This document shows positions 11,481 to 24,064 of a stretch of 64,000 nt of DNA, piece by piece; position 1 is the first letter of the stretch, and each line of letters starts with the position of its first letter. Position numbers and translations under genes: made by a program. Under the pieces are notes generated by a model. That model was not told where the DNA came from. It saw only the letters and a list, made by a program, of their open reading frames with translations, and ran no database searches. The DNA is from Citrobacter sedlakii NBRC 105722 (GTDB lineage Bacteria > Pseudomonadota > Gammaproteobacteria > Enterobacterales > Enterobacteriaceae). The stretch is taken from the NCBI RefSeq assembly GCF_000759835.1, contig NZ_BBNB01000018.1, positions 1-64,000 on the forward strand, in the 5' to 3' direction.

Positions 11481-12272
11481 TTAATCTTCGGTCTTTCCGG
11501 CTCTTGCAGCGTCTGCTTCTGCTTCCGCCTCGTTATCTTCATCCCGCGTTTGTCGTTTGCCGACGTAAAAACGCGAAAAGAAAACGCCGACTTCAAACAG
11601 GCAGTACATAGGTATTGCCAGCAGCGTTTGAGAAAAAACGTCCGGCGGCGTAAGCAGCATGCCAATTACAAAGGCGCCAACCAGCACGTAGGGACGTTTT
11701 TTACGCAGATCGTCCGGCGTGGTAATACCTACCCAACACAACAATACGATGGCAACCGGCACCTCAAAGGAAATACCAAACGCCATAAACAGCGCCATGA
11801 CAAAGCTGAGATAGCTGGCAATGTCGGTCGAGACCTGTACGCCTTCCGGCGCAGTGTTAGCCAAAAAGCCAAACGCCAGCGGGAACACCACGAAATAGGC
11901 GAACGCCATACCAATATAGAACAGCAGCGAACTGGAGATCAGCAGCGGTACCACCAACCGTCGCTCATGTTTATACAACGCTGGTGCAATAAACGCCCAG
12001 ACCTGATACAGGATCACTGGTGCTGACAGGATCAGCGACACCATGAAGGTCAGTTTGATTGGCGTGAAAAAGGGTGATGCGACGTCCGTCGCGATCATGG
12101 TCGCACCCTGCGGCAACTGTTTTATCAGCGGCGCGGAAACCAGGTGATAGATGTCATTAGCAAAATAGACCAATGCCAGAAAAATCACGATAACCGCAAT
12201 GATGCAGTTAAGCAGGCGTTTGCGCAGCTCGATCAGGTGCGTGATAAGCGGTTGAGTATCTTCTACAGCCAT
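11481..12272 (-). CDS. tatC: Twin-arginine translocase subunit TatC
   Basis: TatC is the six-helix inner membrane receptor for twin-arginine signal peptides. The sequence begins [21 protein letters not shown], the conserved cytoplasmic N-terminal segment, and has six hydrophobic helices. At 263 residues it is slightly longer than the E. coli protein because of an acidic, alanine-rich tail ([19 protein letters not shown]). It follows tatB by two bases, within the tatABC(D) operon. Confidence 0.97.
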   Translation of the reverse strand: MAVEDTQPLITHLIELRKRLLNCIIAVIVIFLALVYFANDIYHLVSAPLIKQLPQGATMIATDVASPFFTPIKLTFMVSLILSAPVILYQVWAFIAPALYKHERRLVVPLLISSSLLFYIGMAFAYFVVFPLAFGFLANTAPEGVQVSTDIASYLSFVMALFMAFGISFEVPVAIVLLCWVGITTPDDLRKKRPYVLVGAFVIGMLLTPPDVFSQTLLAIPMYCLFEVGVFFSRFYVGKRQTRDEDNEAEAEADAARAGKTED

Positions 12273-12274
12273 GT

Positions 12275-12841
12275 TTACGGTTTATCACTCGACGTGGTGG
12301 AGGCGCCTGCAGCAGGCGCAGCGGATTTCGGTTCAGCGTCTTTCACGCCAGCGACAGGCTTCTCCGCCGCCACAGGTTTTTTATCCTCGGCAACCGCAGC
12401 CGTTTCCAGAGCCTCGGGGGCCTGTTCAGGCGCGCTGGCCTGGACTTCTGCCGTCGCCGGGGTAACCCCTTCATGCTGCTCTTCGTTCCCTTTGACTATC
12501 GGGTTATGGATAGTATGCGCTTCATCACTCGCCTTTTCCGGCTCGTTAGCGCTGTAGGAACGTTTCATCGACTCTGCCGCCTGACGCAGTTCGTCCATTG
12601 AGGCCTTCAACTCAGGCGTCAGGTTTTCGAGGCTCGCTTTCTCAACTTTTTTCAGGCTGTCCTGAAACTCCTGGAGCTTCAGTTCCTGCGTCAGTTCATT
12701 CTGAACGGTCGTGGCGAGAGAGCGCAGCGCGCGAACCCAGCCCGCTATCGTTTTGACGGCTACCGGCAGTCGCTGCGGCCCCAGCACGACGAGGCCGATA
12801 ATAAATACCAGTAACAGTTCGCTAAAACCGATATCAAACAC
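12275..12841 (-). CDS. tatB: Sec-independent translocase subunit TatB
   Basis: TatB pairs with TatC in the twin-arginine signal receptor complex. Its single N-terminal membrane helix ([20 protein letters not shown], residues 5-24) has the conserved Glu8 and the Gly-Pro hinge near 21-22, followed by an amphipathic helix. The C-terminal tail is low-complexity, rich in Ala, Pro, Glu and Lys. The protein has 188 residues, more than the 171 of E. coli; the extra length is in this variable tail. Confidence 0.96.
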   Translation of the reverse strand: MFDIGFSELLLVFIIGLVVLGPQRLPVAVKTIAGWVRALRSLATTVQNELTQELKLQEFQDSLKKVEKASLENLTPELKASMDELRQAAESMKRSYSANEPEKASDEAHTIHNPIVKGNEEQHEGVTPATAEVQASAPEQAPEALETAAVAEDKKPVAAEKPVAGVKDAEPKSAAPAAGASTTSSDKP

Positions 12842-12844
12842 GAA

Positions 12845-13099
12845 TTACACCTGCTCTTTATCGTGGCGCTTGGCGTCTTCTGTTTTAGCGTCTGCGGGTT
12901 TGTCAGTGATTGACTTCGCGGTGAAGTCAGCATCCTGACTGGTTTTTTCCTGTTTCGCATCATCATCACTCATGGCTTTTTTGAAGCCTTTAATGGATGC
13001 GCCGAGATCGGAACCGATAGAACCGAGCTTTTTGGTGCCAAACAACAGGACAACGATGACGGCAATGATCACCAACTGCCAAATACTGATACCACCCAT
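12845..13099 (-). CDS. tatA: Sec-independent translocase subunit TatA
   Basis: TatA assembles into the variable-size protein-conducting element of the Tat pathway. The N-terminal helix [20 protein letters not shown] (residues 4-23) and the following amphipathic helix ([20 protein letters not shown]) are typical. The protein has 84 residues; E. coli K-12 TatA has 89, the difference being a short gap in the charged tail. tatB follows after 3 bases. Confidence 0.97.
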   Translation of the reverse strand: MGGISIWQLVIIAVIVVLLFGTKKLGSIGSDLGASIKGFKKAMSDDDAKQEKTSQDADFTAKSITDKPADAKTEDAKRHDKEQV

Positions 13100-13178
13100 A
13101 CATGTTCCTCAGTGATAGATGATGAAATAATTAGGCCCGTAGTATACGTTACATAGCCCGCGATGAGCGATGAAAAAA

Positions 13179-15421
<2,243 letters not shown>

Positions 15422-15434
15422 CCCCGCTCTCCTG

Positions 15435-16190
15435 TCAGAACTTATAGCCGCGATGCAGCGCTACCACACCCGCCGTCAGGTTGTAATAATCGACGCTTTC
15501 AAACCCGGCGTCCTGCATCATCGCTTTCAGCGTGTCCTGATCGGGATGCATACGAATAGATTCCGCTAAATAGCGGTAGCTGTCCGCATCGTTCGCCACC
15601 ATGGATCCGATGCGTGGTAGAACGTGGAAAGAGTAGGCATCGTAGGCTTTGCTCAGCGGCTCGATAATCGGCTTAGAAAATTCCAACACCAGCAGGCGTC
15701 CGCCGGGTTTCAGCACGCGGAACATGGAGCGCAGGGCTTTGTCTTTGTCCGTGACGTTACGTAGACCGAAGGAAATGGTGATACAGTCAAAGGTGTTGTC
15801 CGGAAAGGGCAGCGCTTCCGCGTTAGCCTGAACGTATTCGACGTTGCCGATAACCCCGATGTTACGCAGTTTTTCACGGCCCATCTTAAGCATGGAGTCA
15901 TTGATATCCGCCAGAATCACCTTGCCGGTTTCACCGACCAGGCGAGAGAACTTGGCCGTCAGATCGCCCGTCCCTCCGGCCAGATCAAGCACCGTCTGAC
16001 CGCGGCGTACGCCGCTGCAGTCGATAGTGAAGCGCTTCCACAAGCGATGAATGCCAAATGACATTAAATCATTCATGACATCATATTTTGAGGCCACAGA
16101 ATGAAAAACGTGGGCCACCATGTCTGCTTTCTGTTCTTTAGCGACAGTCTGAAAACCAAAGTGCGTCGTTTCTTGTGAATTATCCACCAT
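15435..16190 (-). CDS. ubiE: Ubiquinone/menaquinone C-methyltransferase UbiE
   Basis: UbiE is a SAM-dependent methyltransferase used in both ubiquinone and menaquinone synthesis. The 251 residues match E. coli. The SAM-binding motif I is [15 protein letters not shown] (about 68-82), followed by [10 protein letters not shown] (acidic motif II) and [18 protein letters not shown] (UbiE family signature). It heads the ubiE-ubiJ-ubiB group, with ubiJ 13 bases downstream. Confidence 0.97.
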   Translation of the reverse strand: MVDNSQETTHFGFQTVAKEQKADMVAHVFHSVASKYDVMNDLMSFGIHRLWKRFTIDCSGVRRGQTVLDLAGGTGDLTAKFSRLVGETGKVILADINDSMLKMGREKLRNIGVIGNVEYVQANAEALPFPDNTFDCITISFGLRNVTDKDKALRSMFRVLKPGGRLLVLEFSKPIIEPLSKAYDAYSFHVLPRIGSMVANDADSYRYLAESIRMHPDQDTLKAMMQDAGFESVDYYNLTAGVVALHRGYKF

Positions 16191-16284
16191 CTCAGTGCCT
16201 GCTCATCAAAAAATTGTTCGAGAAGTGTAACAGATTGGGGCTATTTGCCCTACCCTTCTACCCGTTCCGGCGACGCCAAACGGG

Positions 16285-17712
16285 CTAAATCGATTGCTGT
16301 TTGACGCCGCTATCGTCTGAATGAAGCGTGTTTTCAGGTGCTTCGGGCACCGCGCGCAAACGGTATTCTTCATCCTGCGACGTCGCCTGTTCCGCCAGTT
16401 CCGGATTAATCTCGCGTTTGATTTCCACGCCTAACCCCCGAAACGCTTCTGCCTGCGCCAGCACGTTGCCACGCCCCGACGTCAGCTTTTTCATCGCCTG
16501 ACGGTAGTTGTCCTGCGCTTTCTCGAGGCTTTGCCCGACAGACGACATATCATCCACAAACAGCCGCATCTTGTCGTACAGTTTACTGGCTCGTTCGGCA
16601 ATTTGCTGCGCATTGCGGCTTTGATGCTCGTAGCGCCACAGGTTGGCGATGGTCCGTAACGCCACCAGCAACGTCGTAGGGCTGACCAGCATAATGTTAT
16701 TTCTCAATGCCTCGGTAATCAGTTCGGGCTGTCTGTCCAGCGCCAGCAAAAAAGCAGGCTCGACGGGGATAAACATCAGCACATAGTCCAGCGAGCGCAG
16801 CCCTGGAAGCTGCTGGTAATCTTTACGCCCAAGCAGGCGAATATGGTTACGCACGGATGCGATATGCTCCTGGAGCGCGCTCTCACGGGTGACGTCATCT
16901 TCCGCGTTGAAATAGCGCTCATAGGCCACCAGTGTCATTTTAGCGTCGATCACGACATCTTTGCCCTGCGGTAAGCGGACAATCACGTCGGGCTGCATCC
17001 GCGAACGGACATCATTTTCTATGCTGACCTGCGTTTCGTACTCATAGCCTTCGCGCAGGCCGGAAGCTTCCAGCACGCGGGTAAGCACCACCTCACCCCA
17101 GTTGCCCTGGGTTTTATTGTCGCCTTTCAGCGCGCGCGTGAGATTGACCGCTTCCTGCGCCATCTGCGCATTGAGCTGTTGCAGATTACGAATCTCATGC
17201 GCCAGCGTATGCCGCTCGCGCGCCTCCTGACCAAAGCTGTCCTGAACCTGGCGGCGAAAACCGTCCAGTTGCTCACGCAACGGCGTGAGCAGGCTGTTAA
17301 GGCTCTGTCGGTTTTGCTCGTCGACCCGGCGGTTGCTTTGCTCAAAAATCCGGTTCGCCAGGTTTTCGAACTGCTCGCTGAGGCGCTGTTCGCTGTTGAT
17401 CATCTGACGAATTTTGTCTTCCGCATGCTGCTGCGTCGCTTCCATTCGCGTCGTGACTTCCCGCAGATCCGCTTCCAGCGAGGTGTTAATACTGCGCAGA
17501 CTGCGAAGCTCATTGTTCAGCAGTTCGCACTCGTCGCGCCAGTGATCGCTTTGGGCAAGCTCCTGTCTGGCCGCGCTTAGCGCCGCCACCATCTCTTCAC
17601 GCTCGCTAAGCTGATCGGCTTTTTGCTGTGCATGTTGATAACTGGCGATCAGCCAGCCCAGCGCAACGCCTACCAACGCTAGCACTGCATAAATTATGAG
17701 AGAGATATCCAA
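16285..17712 (-). CDS. rmuC: DNA recombination protein RmuC
   Basis: RmuC limits inversions at short inverted repeats in E. coli; it has an N-terminal membrane segment, a long coiled coil and a nuclease-like RmuC domain (VVIDAKMTLVAYERYF, about 263-278). The start is a TTG at 17712, which follows GGAGG at good spacing and gives 475 residues, the E. coli length. A GTG seven codons upstream lacks a ribosome site, so it was not chosen. The gene lies between ubiE and the udp terminator. Confidence 0.93.
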   Translation of the reverse strand: MDISLIIYAVLALVGVALGWLIASYQHAQQKADQLSEREEMVAALSAARQELAQSDHWRDECELLNNELRSLRSINTSLEADLREVTTRMEATQQHAEDKIRQMINSEQRLSEQFENLANRIFEQSNRRVDEQNRQSLNSLLTPLREQLDGFRRQVQDSFGQEARERHTLAHEIRNLQQLNAQMAQEAVNLTRALKGDNKTQGNWGEVVLTRVLEASGLREGYEYETQVSIENDVRSRMQPDVIVRLPQGKDVVIDAKMTLVAYERYFNAEDDVTRESALQEHIASVRNHIRLLGRKDYQQLPGLRSLDYVLMFIPVEPAFLLALDRQPELITEALRNNIMLVSPTTLLVALRTIANLWRYEHQSRNAQQIAERASKLYDKMRLFVDDMSSVGQSLEKAQDNYRQAMKKLTSGRGNVLAQAEAFRGLGVEIKREINPELAEQATSQDEEYRLRAVPEAPENTLHSDDSGVKQQSI

Positions 17713-17804
17713 AATGCCTCCTGCCGCAACCACTCACCAGCACAAAATAGAATTGTGCTGTATAAACGTCCAGTTTGAAAGGGATTTCCTGCGAGGCGTT
17801 ACGC

Positions 17805-17831
17805 AAAATAAAAAGGCCGAACGCGTCGGCC
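17805..17831 (-). terminator. Rho-independent terminator of udp
   Basis: On the minus strand GGCCGA pairs with TCGGCC and is followed by TTTTTATTTT. It begins 21 bases after the udp stop codon and is correctly oriented for it. Confidence 0.85.
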
Positions 17832-17851
17832 CTGGAGGGAAAAACAGAAAA

Positions 17852-18613
17852 TTAGATCAGGCGACGCGCCGCTTCCACCACGATTTTCACCGCATGGCTT
17901 TCGGTTTGCTTCATGGTCTCGGCGTTCGGTATCTCTTGCTGAGTACGGTTGACGATAACCCCGGCAACCATTCCCGCACGCAGACCCTGGCTGGCGCACA
18001 TGGTCAGCAAAGTTGCGGACTCCATCTCATAGTTCATGACGCCCATCGCCTGCCATTCTTCCATCGAGCCTTTAAAGCGGCTCACAACGCGACCAGAATA
18101 GGTGTCGTAACGCTCCTGCCCTGGATAGAAAGTGTCAGAGGACGCGGTTACGCCTACGTGCGTGGTCGCCCCTATTGATTTCGCCGCCTCGACCAGCGCG
18201 GTGGTACAGTCAAAATCTGCCACCGCCGGGAATTCCATCGGCGCGAAGTGCAGGCTTGCACCGTCGAGACGCACAGATGCCGTGGTCACCAGAACATCGC
18301 CCACATTGATATGCGGCTGAATCGCGCCGGTGGTACCGATACGCAGGAAAGTACGAATGCCCAGCTGTGCCAGCTCTTCTACGGCGATGGAGGTGGACGG
18401 GCCGCCGATACCGGTCGAGCAGACAATCACAGACTTGCCGTCCAGCTCTGCGCGCCAGGTCGTAAATTCGCGATGCGATGCCAGCTTAACCGGCTTATCC
18501 ATCAGCGCGGCGATCTTTTCCACACGCTCCGGATCGCCTGGAACGATTGCAAGCGTAGCCCCTTGTAAATCGCTTTTGGTGAGGCCGAGATGAAAAACAT
18601 CAGACTTGGACAT
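17852..18613 (-). CDS. udp: Uridine phosphorylase Udp
   Basis: Udp splits uridine with phosphate to uracil and ribose-1-phosphate in pyrimidine salvage; it forms hexamers in the cytoplasm. The 253 residues match E. coli. Phosphate-binding stretches GDPERVEKI (about 26-34) and [11 protein letters not shown] (about 91-101) and the substrate loop YEMESATLL (about 195-203) are visible. Two CRP-type sites upstream match the CRP/CytR layout of E. coli udp. Confidence 0.97.
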   Translation of the reverse strand: MSKSDVFHLGLTKSDLQGATLAIVPGDPERVEKIAALMDKPVKLASHREFTTWRAELDGKSVIVCSTGIGGPSTSIAVEELAQLGIRTFLRIGTTGAIQPHINVGDVLVTTASVRLDGASLHFAPMEFPAVADFDCTTALVEAAKSIGATTHVGVTASSDTFYPGQERYDTYSGRVVSRFKGSMEEWQAMGVMNYEMESATLLTMCASQGLRAGMVAGVIVNRTQQEIPNAETMKQTESHAVKIVVEAARRLI

Positions 18614-18660
18614 ATAAAACTCCTCTGTGATTCGGTTTTAGTCAGAAGAAGCAAAAAGAT

Positions 18661-18666
18661 ACTCTA
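18661..18666 (-). promoter_or_regulatory. Predicted udp -10 element
   Basis: TAGAGT on the minus strand lies about 34 bases downstream of the centre of the proximal CRP site. It would set a start near 18654, which places the CRP site centres near -41.5 and -93.5. That spacing equals the known CRP layout at E. coli udp. Confidence 0.5.
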
Positions 18667-18687
18667 CCGAAGGATGCAGGTGATTTT

Positions 18688-18703
18688 CGTGACCATAATC
18701 ACC
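18688..18703. promoter_or_regulatory. Proximal CRP site of udp
   Basis: CGTGACCATAATCACC resembles the CRP consensus TGTGA-N6-TCACA. Its centre is 52 bases from the second site. In E. coli, CytR binds between such paired CRP sites; I infer the same here. Confidence 0.65.
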
Positions 18704-18739
18704 ATGAGGGAAAACAGTTGCATTGAATTACGCCGATTA

Positions 18740-18755
18740 AGTGATTCCGATCACA
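18740..18755. promoter_or_regulatory. Distal CRP site of udp
   Basis: AGTGATTCCGATCACA matches the CRP consensus except at the first base. It lies between udp and the divergent dlhH gene and could also influence dlhH. Confidence 0.75.
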
Positions 18756-18874
18756 ATTAGTTGTCAACCCTGCCTTCCATTGCACAAAAATTGAGCCAAT
18801 TCAGGCAGTGTGCTTTAGTGAAGGCTGTCTATAGTTAACATTGCGCTATGTATTTTAAGGGTACGGAGAATACC

Positions 18875-19687
18875 ATGACCTCAACACAACAAACGGGCTT
18901 TGCACCTGCGGCCTCTCCCCTCGCCTCTACAACGGTTCACACTCCGGACGACGCCATTATTGCCGGTTTTACCTCCATCCCTTCTCAGGGAGAAGATATG
19001 CCGGCTTATCAGGCGCGACCAAAACAAAACGATGCGCCCCTGCCAGTGGTCATTGTAGTGCAGGAAATTTTTGGCGTGCATGAACACATTCGCGATATTT
19101 GCCGCCGGCTGGCGCTGGAAGGATATCTGGCTATTGCGCCAGAGCTCTATTTTCGCGAGGGCGATCCGAATGATTACAGCGACATCCCGACGCTGTTCAG
19201 CAATCTGGTCAGCAAAGTGCCGGATGCACAGGTGCTGGCCGATCTTGACCACGTCGCCAGTTGGGCGGCCCGCAACGGCGGCGATCCGCACCGTCTGATG
19301 GTGACCGGTTTTTGCTGGGGGGGACGCATTAGCTGGCTGTACGCCGCGCATAATCCACAGCTCAAAGCTGCCGTCGCCTGGTATGGGAAACTGATGGGTG
19401 AAAAGACCCTGAACTCACCGAAGCATCCGGTCGATATCGCCACGGATTTAAATGCGCCAGTGCTGGGGCTGTATGGTGGTCAGGATACGGGGATCCCGCT
19501 CGATACGGTTGAGACAATGCGCCAGGCGCTGCGGGCGGCAAACGCGAAAGCAGAGATTGTAGTCTATCCGGATGCCGGACACGCATTTAATGCCGATTAC
19601 CGTCCGAGTTATCATGCGGAATCCGCGAAAGATGGCTGGCAGAGAATGCTGGCGTGGTTCAGCCAGTACGGTGGGAAGAGAGCGTAA
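18875..19687 (+). CDS. dlhH: Dienelactone hydrolase family protein DlhH
   Basis: This alpha/beta hydrolase is similar to carboxymethylenebutenolidase; the native substrate in enterobacteria is not established. The start MTSTQQTGFAPA follows CGGAG and gives 270 residues, close to the E. coli length. The nucleophile Cys is in GFCWGGR (about 144-150), the Asp near GLYGGQD and the His in DAGHAFN. It is divergent from udp and convergent with metE. Confidence 0.9.
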   Translation: MTSTQQTGFAPAASPLASTTVHTPDDAIIAGFTSIPSQGEDMPAYQARPKQNDAPLPVVIVVQEIFGVHEHIRDICRRLALEGYLAIAPELYFREGDPNDYSDIPTLFSNLVSKVPDAQVLADLDHVASWAARNGGDPHRLMVTGFCWGGRISWLYAAHNPQLKAAVAWYGKLMGEKTLNSPKHPVDIATDLNAPVLGLYGGQDTGIPLDTVETMRQALRAANAKAEIVVYPDAGHAFNADYRPSYHAESAKDGWQRMLAWFSQYGGKRA

Positions 19688-19693
19688 TGATTA

Positions 19694-19728
19694 AAAGCCC
19701 GGTGGCGGCTACGCCTTGCCGGGCCTTT
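19694..19728. repeat. REP-like palindrome between dlhH and metE
   Basis: GCCCGGTGGCGG and the facing GCCTTGCCGGGC form an imperfect palindrome like a REP unit, preceded by four A and followed by three T. It lies between convergent genes and may end transcription in both directions. Confidence 0.65.
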
Positions 19729-19749
19729 GTTACAGGGTTGGCAAAGGTA

Positions 19750-22011
19750 TTAACCCTGACGCAAATTCTGCGCTGCCTTCACCATGTTCGCCAGCGCCGC
19801 ACGCGTTTCCGGCCAGCCGCGAGTTTTCAGGCCGCAGTCCGGGTTGACCCACAAACGTTCCGCCGGGATGCGCTGGGCCGCTTTTTGCAGCAGGGCTTCA
19901 ATCCACTCCACGCCTGGCACGTTCGGGGAGTGAATGTCATACACGCCCGGCCCAATTTCGTTCGGGTAGTCGAACTCTTCAAATGACTCCAATAGCTCCA
20001 TGTCTGAACGCGACGTCTCAATGGTGATCACATCCGCATCCAGCGCGGCAATCGAGTCCATGATGTCGTTAAACTCGCAGTAGCACATGTGGGTGTGGAT
20101 CTGCGTGTCGTCCTTAGCGACGGCGGCGCTGATGCGGAACGCTTCCACGCCCCACTGTAAATAGGCATCCCAGTCGCTGCGACGCAGCGGCAGACCTTCA
20201 CGTAGCGCCGGTTCGTCAATCTGGATAATACCAATGCCCGCCGCCTCCAGATCCGCCACTTCATCCCGCAGCGCCAGCGCGATCTGTTTGGCGATGGTTT
20301 CGCGGGTTACGTCTTCGCGCGGGAAGGACCAGCAGAGAATGGTCACCGGACCGGTTAACATGCCTTTTACCGGCTTGTCGGTCAGCGACTGAGCGTACTT
20401 CGCCCAGTCGACGGTAATCGGCGCAGGACGGCTGACATCACCAATCACCACCGGCGGCTTCACGCAGCGCGAGCCGTAACTCTGCACCCAGCCGTTCTGG
20501 GTAAAAACAAAGCCGTCAAGATGCTCACCAAAGTACTCCACCATGTCGTTACGCTCAGCTTCGCCATGGACCAGCACGTCCAGCCCTAATCGCTCCTGTT
20601 CAACAATCGCCTGCTTAATGTGTTCGGCAATACCGGTGCGGTAGTGATTCACATCCAGATTACCTTTTTTGAAGTCCAGTCGCAGGCCGCGGATTTCCGT
20701 GGTTTGCGGGAAGGAACCGATGGTGGTCGTCGGCCAGGCGGGTAATTTGAAACGCGCACGCTGGGCTTCGGCGCGCACTTCATACGGATTCTGACGTTGA
20801 CTGTCCTGCGCGGAGATCGCCGCCAGACGTTTTTCTACCGCCGCATTATGTACGCGTGTTGACTGCTGACGCGCCTGAATCGGTACGCTCCACTCGCGAA
20901 TCGCCGTCGTGTCGCCGCTGTTCAGCGCATCGCGCAGCAGGGCCAGCTCTTCACATTTTTGCAGAGCAAAGGCAAACCAGCTTTTCACCTCCGCATCCAG
21001 ACGGGTCTCTACGCTCAGATCGATCGGGCTGTGCAGCAGGGAGCAGGAAGAAGCGATCCACAGCTCACGTTTGTCCACGATGTCCTTAATTTGTGCGTAT
21101 TTTTCCGTTAGATCGGCGCGCCAGACGTTACGACCGTTTACCAGACCTGCAGACAGTAGCCAGTCAGCGGGCAGACGCGTATGCAGTTCCGCCACATCGT
21201 CTTTACCGTGTACCAGGTCAACGTGCAGACCCTGTACCGGCAGCGCAGTAATGGTGTCGAGATTCGGCGTCACGCCCTCGAAATAGGTGGTGAGCAGCAG
21301 CTTCACCTGTCCGGTGAGCGCGTCATACGCCGGTTTAAAGGCATCGAGCCAAACCTGGGGCAGCTCCAGCACCAGCGCAGGCTCATCGATTTGTACCCAC
21401 TGAATGCCGCGTTTGCCCAGCTCAATCAGCACCTGTTTATAGACCGGCAGAATATCGTTCAGCAGGCTGAGACGGTCAAATTGCTCGCCTTTCACTTTAC
21501 CCAGCCACAGGTACGTTATCGGACCCAGCAGGACCGGTTTCACCTGGTGGCCCAGCGCCAGCGCTTCGTCTACTTCGTCCAGAAGCTGGGTCCAGGTCAG
21601 TTTGAACTGCTGACCTTTTACGAATTCCGGCACCATGTAGTGATAGTTAGTGTTAAACCATTTGGTCATTTCTGCCGCCGCAGCCGGTTCACCGGTCGGC
21701 GCGCGACCGCGACCGATGCGGAACAGGGTATCGATATCAACAGAGCCGTCTTTATTCTGATGACGCGCCGGCACGTTGCCAAGCAGCAGGCTGGTGGTCA
21801 GCACATGGTCGTACCAGGCGAAATCGCCTACCGGCAGCAGGTCAATACCGGCCTGTTTTTGTTGATCCCAGTGGCGCGCGCGCAATTCACGCCCTACCGC
21901 CAGCAGCTCTTCACGGGACGCGTTGCCCGCCCAGTAGCTTTCTTGCGCTTTTTTCAGCTCGCGACGCAGGCCGACGCGAGGAAAACCGAGGGTGTGATTA
22001 ATAATTGTCAT
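19750..22011 (-). CDS. metE: Cobalamin-independent methionine synthase MetE
   Basis: MetE transfers the methyl group of 5-methyltetrahydropteroyltri-glutamate to homocysteine, without B12, in the last step of methionine synthesis. The start [10 protein letters not shown] follows GAGG and gives 753 residues, the E. coli length. Zinc ligands are visible in HTHMCYCEF (His about 641, Cys about 643), a Glu near 665 and the Cys of [10 protein letters not shown] (about 726). It is controlled from the shared metE-metR region, which holds MetJ boxes, a MetR site and an ERIC repeat in the leader. Confidence 0.98.
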   Translation of the reverse strand: MTIINHTLGFPRVGLRRELKKAQESYWAGNASREELLAVGRELRARHWDQQKQAGIDLLPVGDFAWYDHVLTTSLLLGNVPARHQNKDGSVDIDTLFRIGRGRAPTGEPAAAAEMTKWFNTNYHYMVPEFVKGQQFKLTWTQLLDEVDEALALGHQVKPVLLGPITYLWLGKVKGEQFDRLSLLNDILPVYKQVLIELGKRGIQWVQIDEPALVLELPQVWLDAFKPAYDALTGQVKLLLTTYFEGVTPNLDTITALPVQGLHVDLVHGKDDVAELHTRLPADWLLSAGLVNGRNVWRADLTEKYAQIKDIVDKRELWIASSCSLLHSPIDLSVETRLDAEVKSWFAFALQKCEELALLRDALNSGDTTAIREWSVPIQARQQSTRVHNAAVEKRLAAISAQDSQRQNPYEVRAEAQRARFKLPAWPTTTIGSFPQTTEIRGLRLDFKKGNLDVNHYRTGIAEHIKQAIVEQERLGLDVLVHGEAERNDMVEYFGEHLDGFVFTQNGWVQSYGSRCVKPPVVIGDVSRPAPITVDWAKYAQSLTDKPVKGMLTGPVTILCWSFPREDVTRETIAKQIALALRDEVADLEAAGIGIIQIDEPALREGLPLRRSDWDAYLQWGVEAFRISAAVAKDDTQIHTHMCYCEFNDIMDSIAALDADVITIETSRSDMELLESFEEFDYPNEIGPGVYDIHSPNVPGVEWIEALLQKAAQRIPAERLWVNPDCGLKTRGWPETRAALANMVKAAQNLRQG

Positions 22012-22029
22012 TTTTATAACCTCATAATG

Positions 22030-22156
22030 TGTAATCCGAAGGATTTCGGATTTAGGGAAGGCGGCAAACTTGCTCATCCCCAGCAGCTTACTGAAGTAAG
22101 TGACTGGGGTGAGGAAGTGCAGCCAACGCACCATAAATTCGAAAGACGCAGGATTT
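22030..22156. repeat. ERIC element in the metE leader
   Basis: The core GCTTACTGAAGTAAGTGACT flanked by CCCCAG and CTGGGG is the central ERIC hairpin; AAGTAAGTGACTGGGGTGAG is the sequence of the well-known ERIC2 primer. Flanks GGAAGGCGGCAA (left) and GTGCAGCCAACGCAC (right) also fit the consensus. With inverted ends near TGTAATCC and GGATTTA the unit is about 127 bases, the usual full length. It lies wholly between the predicted metE transcript start and the metE ribosome site, ending beside the MetJ boxes. Confidence 0.85.
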
Positions 22157-22180
22157 AGACGTCCAGATGTTTACACATCT
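22157..22180. promoter_or_regulatory. Three tandem MetJ boxes
   Basis: AGACGTCC, AGATGTTT and ACACATCT are three consecutive 8-base units with 7, 6 and 6 matches to the MetJ consensus AGACGTCT. They span the predicted metE start site, so MetJ with S-adenosylmethionine should repress metE and perhaps metR. Confidence 0.8.
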
Positions 22181-22209
22181 ATATTTGGCGGTTACTGTAT
22201 ATTCCTCAA
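22181..22209 (-). promoter_or_regulatory. metE: Predicted metE promoter
   Basis: On the minus strand TTGAGG (22204-22209) and AAATAT (22181-22186) are 17 bases apart. The predicted start falls in the MetJ boxes near 22174, giving a leader of about 160 bases that contains the ERIC repeat. Confidence 0.5.
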
Positions 22210-22231
22210 GCGCAATTTGCTCATGCCGAAG

Positions 22232-22244
22232 TGAAGGACTTTCA
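22232..22244. promoter_or_regulatory. MetR binding site
   Basis: TGAAGGACTTTCA fits the MetR consensus TGAA-N5-TTCA exactly. It lies upstream of the predicted metE -35 element and overlaps the metR start codon, a position that suits activation of metE by MetR with homocysteine. Confidence 0.7.
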
Positions 22245-23197
22245 TGATCGAGATTAAACACCTGAAAACGCTCCAGGCGCTGCGGAATACCGGGTCGCTC
22301 GCCGCCGCCGCCGCGACGCTGCATCAGACCCAATCCGCCTTGTCTCACCAGTTCAGCGATCTGGAACAGCGCCTTGGCTTTCGGCTGTTTATCCGTAAAA
22401 GCCAGCCGCTGCGCTTTACGCCGCAGGGTGAGATATTGTTACAGCTCGCCAACCAGGTATTGCCGCAGATTAGCCGCGCGCTGCAGGCCTGTAATGAACC
22501 GCAGCAAACACGCTTGCGCATCGCGATTGAGTGCCACAGCTGTATTCAGTGGCTGACCCCGGCGCTGGAGCAGTTCCGCGCGAAGTGGCCGCAGGTAGAG
22601 ATGGATTTTAAATCCGGGGTGACGTTTGATCCGCAGCCAGCGTTGCAGCAGGACGAACTGGATCTGGTACTGACCTCCGACATTCTGCCGCGCAGCGGGC
22701 TGCACTATTCCCCGATGTTTGATTTCGAAGTGCGGCTGGTACTGGCGCCCGATCACCCGCTGGCCAGTCAAATCCAGATCTCACCGGAAGATTTAGCCAG
22801 TGAAACGTTGCTGATCTATCCGGTACAGCGCAGCAGACTGGACGTCTGGCGACATTTTCTGCAGCCCGCAGGCATCAGCCCGGCGCTGAAAAGCGTTGAT
22901 AACACGCTATTGTTGATTCAGATGGTAGCGGCAAGAATGGGCATCGCCGCCCTGCCGCACTGGGTGGTGGAGAGTTTTGAGCGCCAGGGTCTGGTGGTCA
23001 CCAAAACTCTGGGCGATGGGCTCTGGAGCCGCCTTTACGCCGCCGTGCGCGACGGCGAACAGCGCCAGCCAGTGACCGATGCGTTTATTCGCTCGGCGCG
23101 CAGTCATGCCTGCGATCACCTGCCGTTTGTGCGGAGCGCGGAGCGACCCACTTTCGATGCACCCACAGAGAAGCCAGTATCACAACCGCGCCTGTGA
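22244..23197 (+). CDS. metR: LysR-family methionine regulator MetR
   Basis: MetR is a homocysteine-responsive LysR-type activator of metE, metH and other genes. The N-terminal winged helix-turn-helix covers about residues 1-60 ([20 protein letters not shown] is the recognition region), followed by an effector domain. It has 317 residues, as in E. coli, and is divergent from metE. Its last 113 bases overlap the 3' end of yigM on the other strand. Confidence 0.97.
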   Translation: MIEIKHLKTLQALRNTGSLAAAAATLHQTQSALSHQFSDLEQRLGFRLFIRKSQPLRFTPQGEILLQLANQVLPQISRALQACNEPQQTRLRIAIECHSCIQWLTPALEQFRAKWPQVEMDFKSGVTFDPQPALQQDELDLVLTSDILPRSGLHYSPMFDFEVRLVLAPDHPLASQIQISPEDLASETLLIYPVQRSRLDVWRHFLQPAGISPALKSVDNTLLLIQMVAARMGIAALPHWVVESFERQGLVVTKTLGDGLWSRLYAAVRDGEQRQPVTDAFIRSARSHACDHLPFVRSAERPTFDAPTEKPVSQPRL

Positions 23198-23984
23198 TAA
23201 AGCTCGGCCAGTGAGGCTGTTGATGCCAGATCGCCAGATTAACCAGCAGCCCGGCAGGCACATGCATGTTATTCATAATGCCTAACGTGCCGGCATCCAC
23301 CTGCGTCGCCCCCACGTTCCACATGAAATAGCCGATACCTGACGCCGCCACGCCGAGGAAGACCAGAATGCCCCACTGCAGCGTCGTTTCTGGCATCTTC
23401 TGCGCATTGCCAAGCAAAGACCACGCCGCCACCGCCACCAGAAACGCGCCGACGTAGAACCAGGCGAACGCGTTGTACTGCGGCATAGGGCGGGTTTCCA
23501 TTAGACGCTTGTAGCCCACCATGCCGATGGCAAAGCTGATATTGGAAAGCTGCACCAGCAGAAGGCCGGTCCAGAAGTGATCGGTGACCTGATCATAACG
23601 GATAATACCCGCGCCGATCACCGCCAGAAGGGCGCTAAACGCATATCCCCAGCGCAGGCGGCGTTTGCTCATCACGTCATAAATCAGCGTGATATAAAGC
23701 GGCGTCAACACGGTAAACAACAACAGTTCCGACACGGTCAAATACAGATAGGCGTGGAAACTCAACATATACATAATGCCGAGCTGCATCGCGCCCACCA
23801 GCATATACAGCCCGACAGTTTTCAGGCTGTGGCCGCGCGTGCGCAGAAACGGTAAAAAGACCAACGCCGCCAGGCCAACCCGCACCAGCACGGCGAAATA
23901 GCTGTCGACGTGTCCGGCAAGGTATTCGCCGAACAGGCTAAAAGAAAACGCCCACAGGATGGTGGTAATGATGAGTAACGCCAC
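23085..23984 (-). CDS. yigM: Biotin transporter YigM (EamA family)
   Basis: YigM is an inner membrane carrier of the DMT/EamA superfamily shown to import biotin in E. coli. About ten hydrophobic helices are visible. A GTG at 23984 preceded by CGGAGAG gives 299 residues, equal to E. coli; a TTG seven codons upstream lacks a ribosome site. A half-site TTGTCAACC on the minus strand near 24032-24040 is reminiscent of BirA sites but lacks a good partner. The 3' end overlaps metR antisense. Confidence 0.9.
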   Translation of the reverse strand: MALLIITTILWAFSFSLFGEYLAGHVDSYFAVLVRVGLAALVFLPFLRTRGHSLKTVGLYMLVGAMQLGIMYMLSFHAYLYLTVSELLLFTVLTPLYITLIYDVMSKRRLRWGYAFSALLAVIGAGIIRYDQVTDHFWTGLLLVQLSNISFAIGMVGYKRLMETRPMPQYNAFAWFYVGAFLVAVAAWSLLGNAQKMPETTLQWGILVFLGVAASGIGYFMWNVGATQVDAGTLGIMNNMHVPAGLLVNLAIWHQQPHWPSFITGAVVILASLWVHRKWVAPRSAQTAGDRRHDCAPSE

Positions 23985-24064
23985 AATGGAACTCTCCGGG
24001 TTCAAGGAGTATCCATTGTAGCGAAGAGTTAGGTTGACAACTGACTAACTAACGAACAATCACC

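Noticed and set aside
24003-24045. Possible BirA box upstream of yigM (TTGTCAACC)
   Set aside because: Only one half-site is good; no matching half at the expected 14-15 base spacing was found, so it is mentioned but not called.
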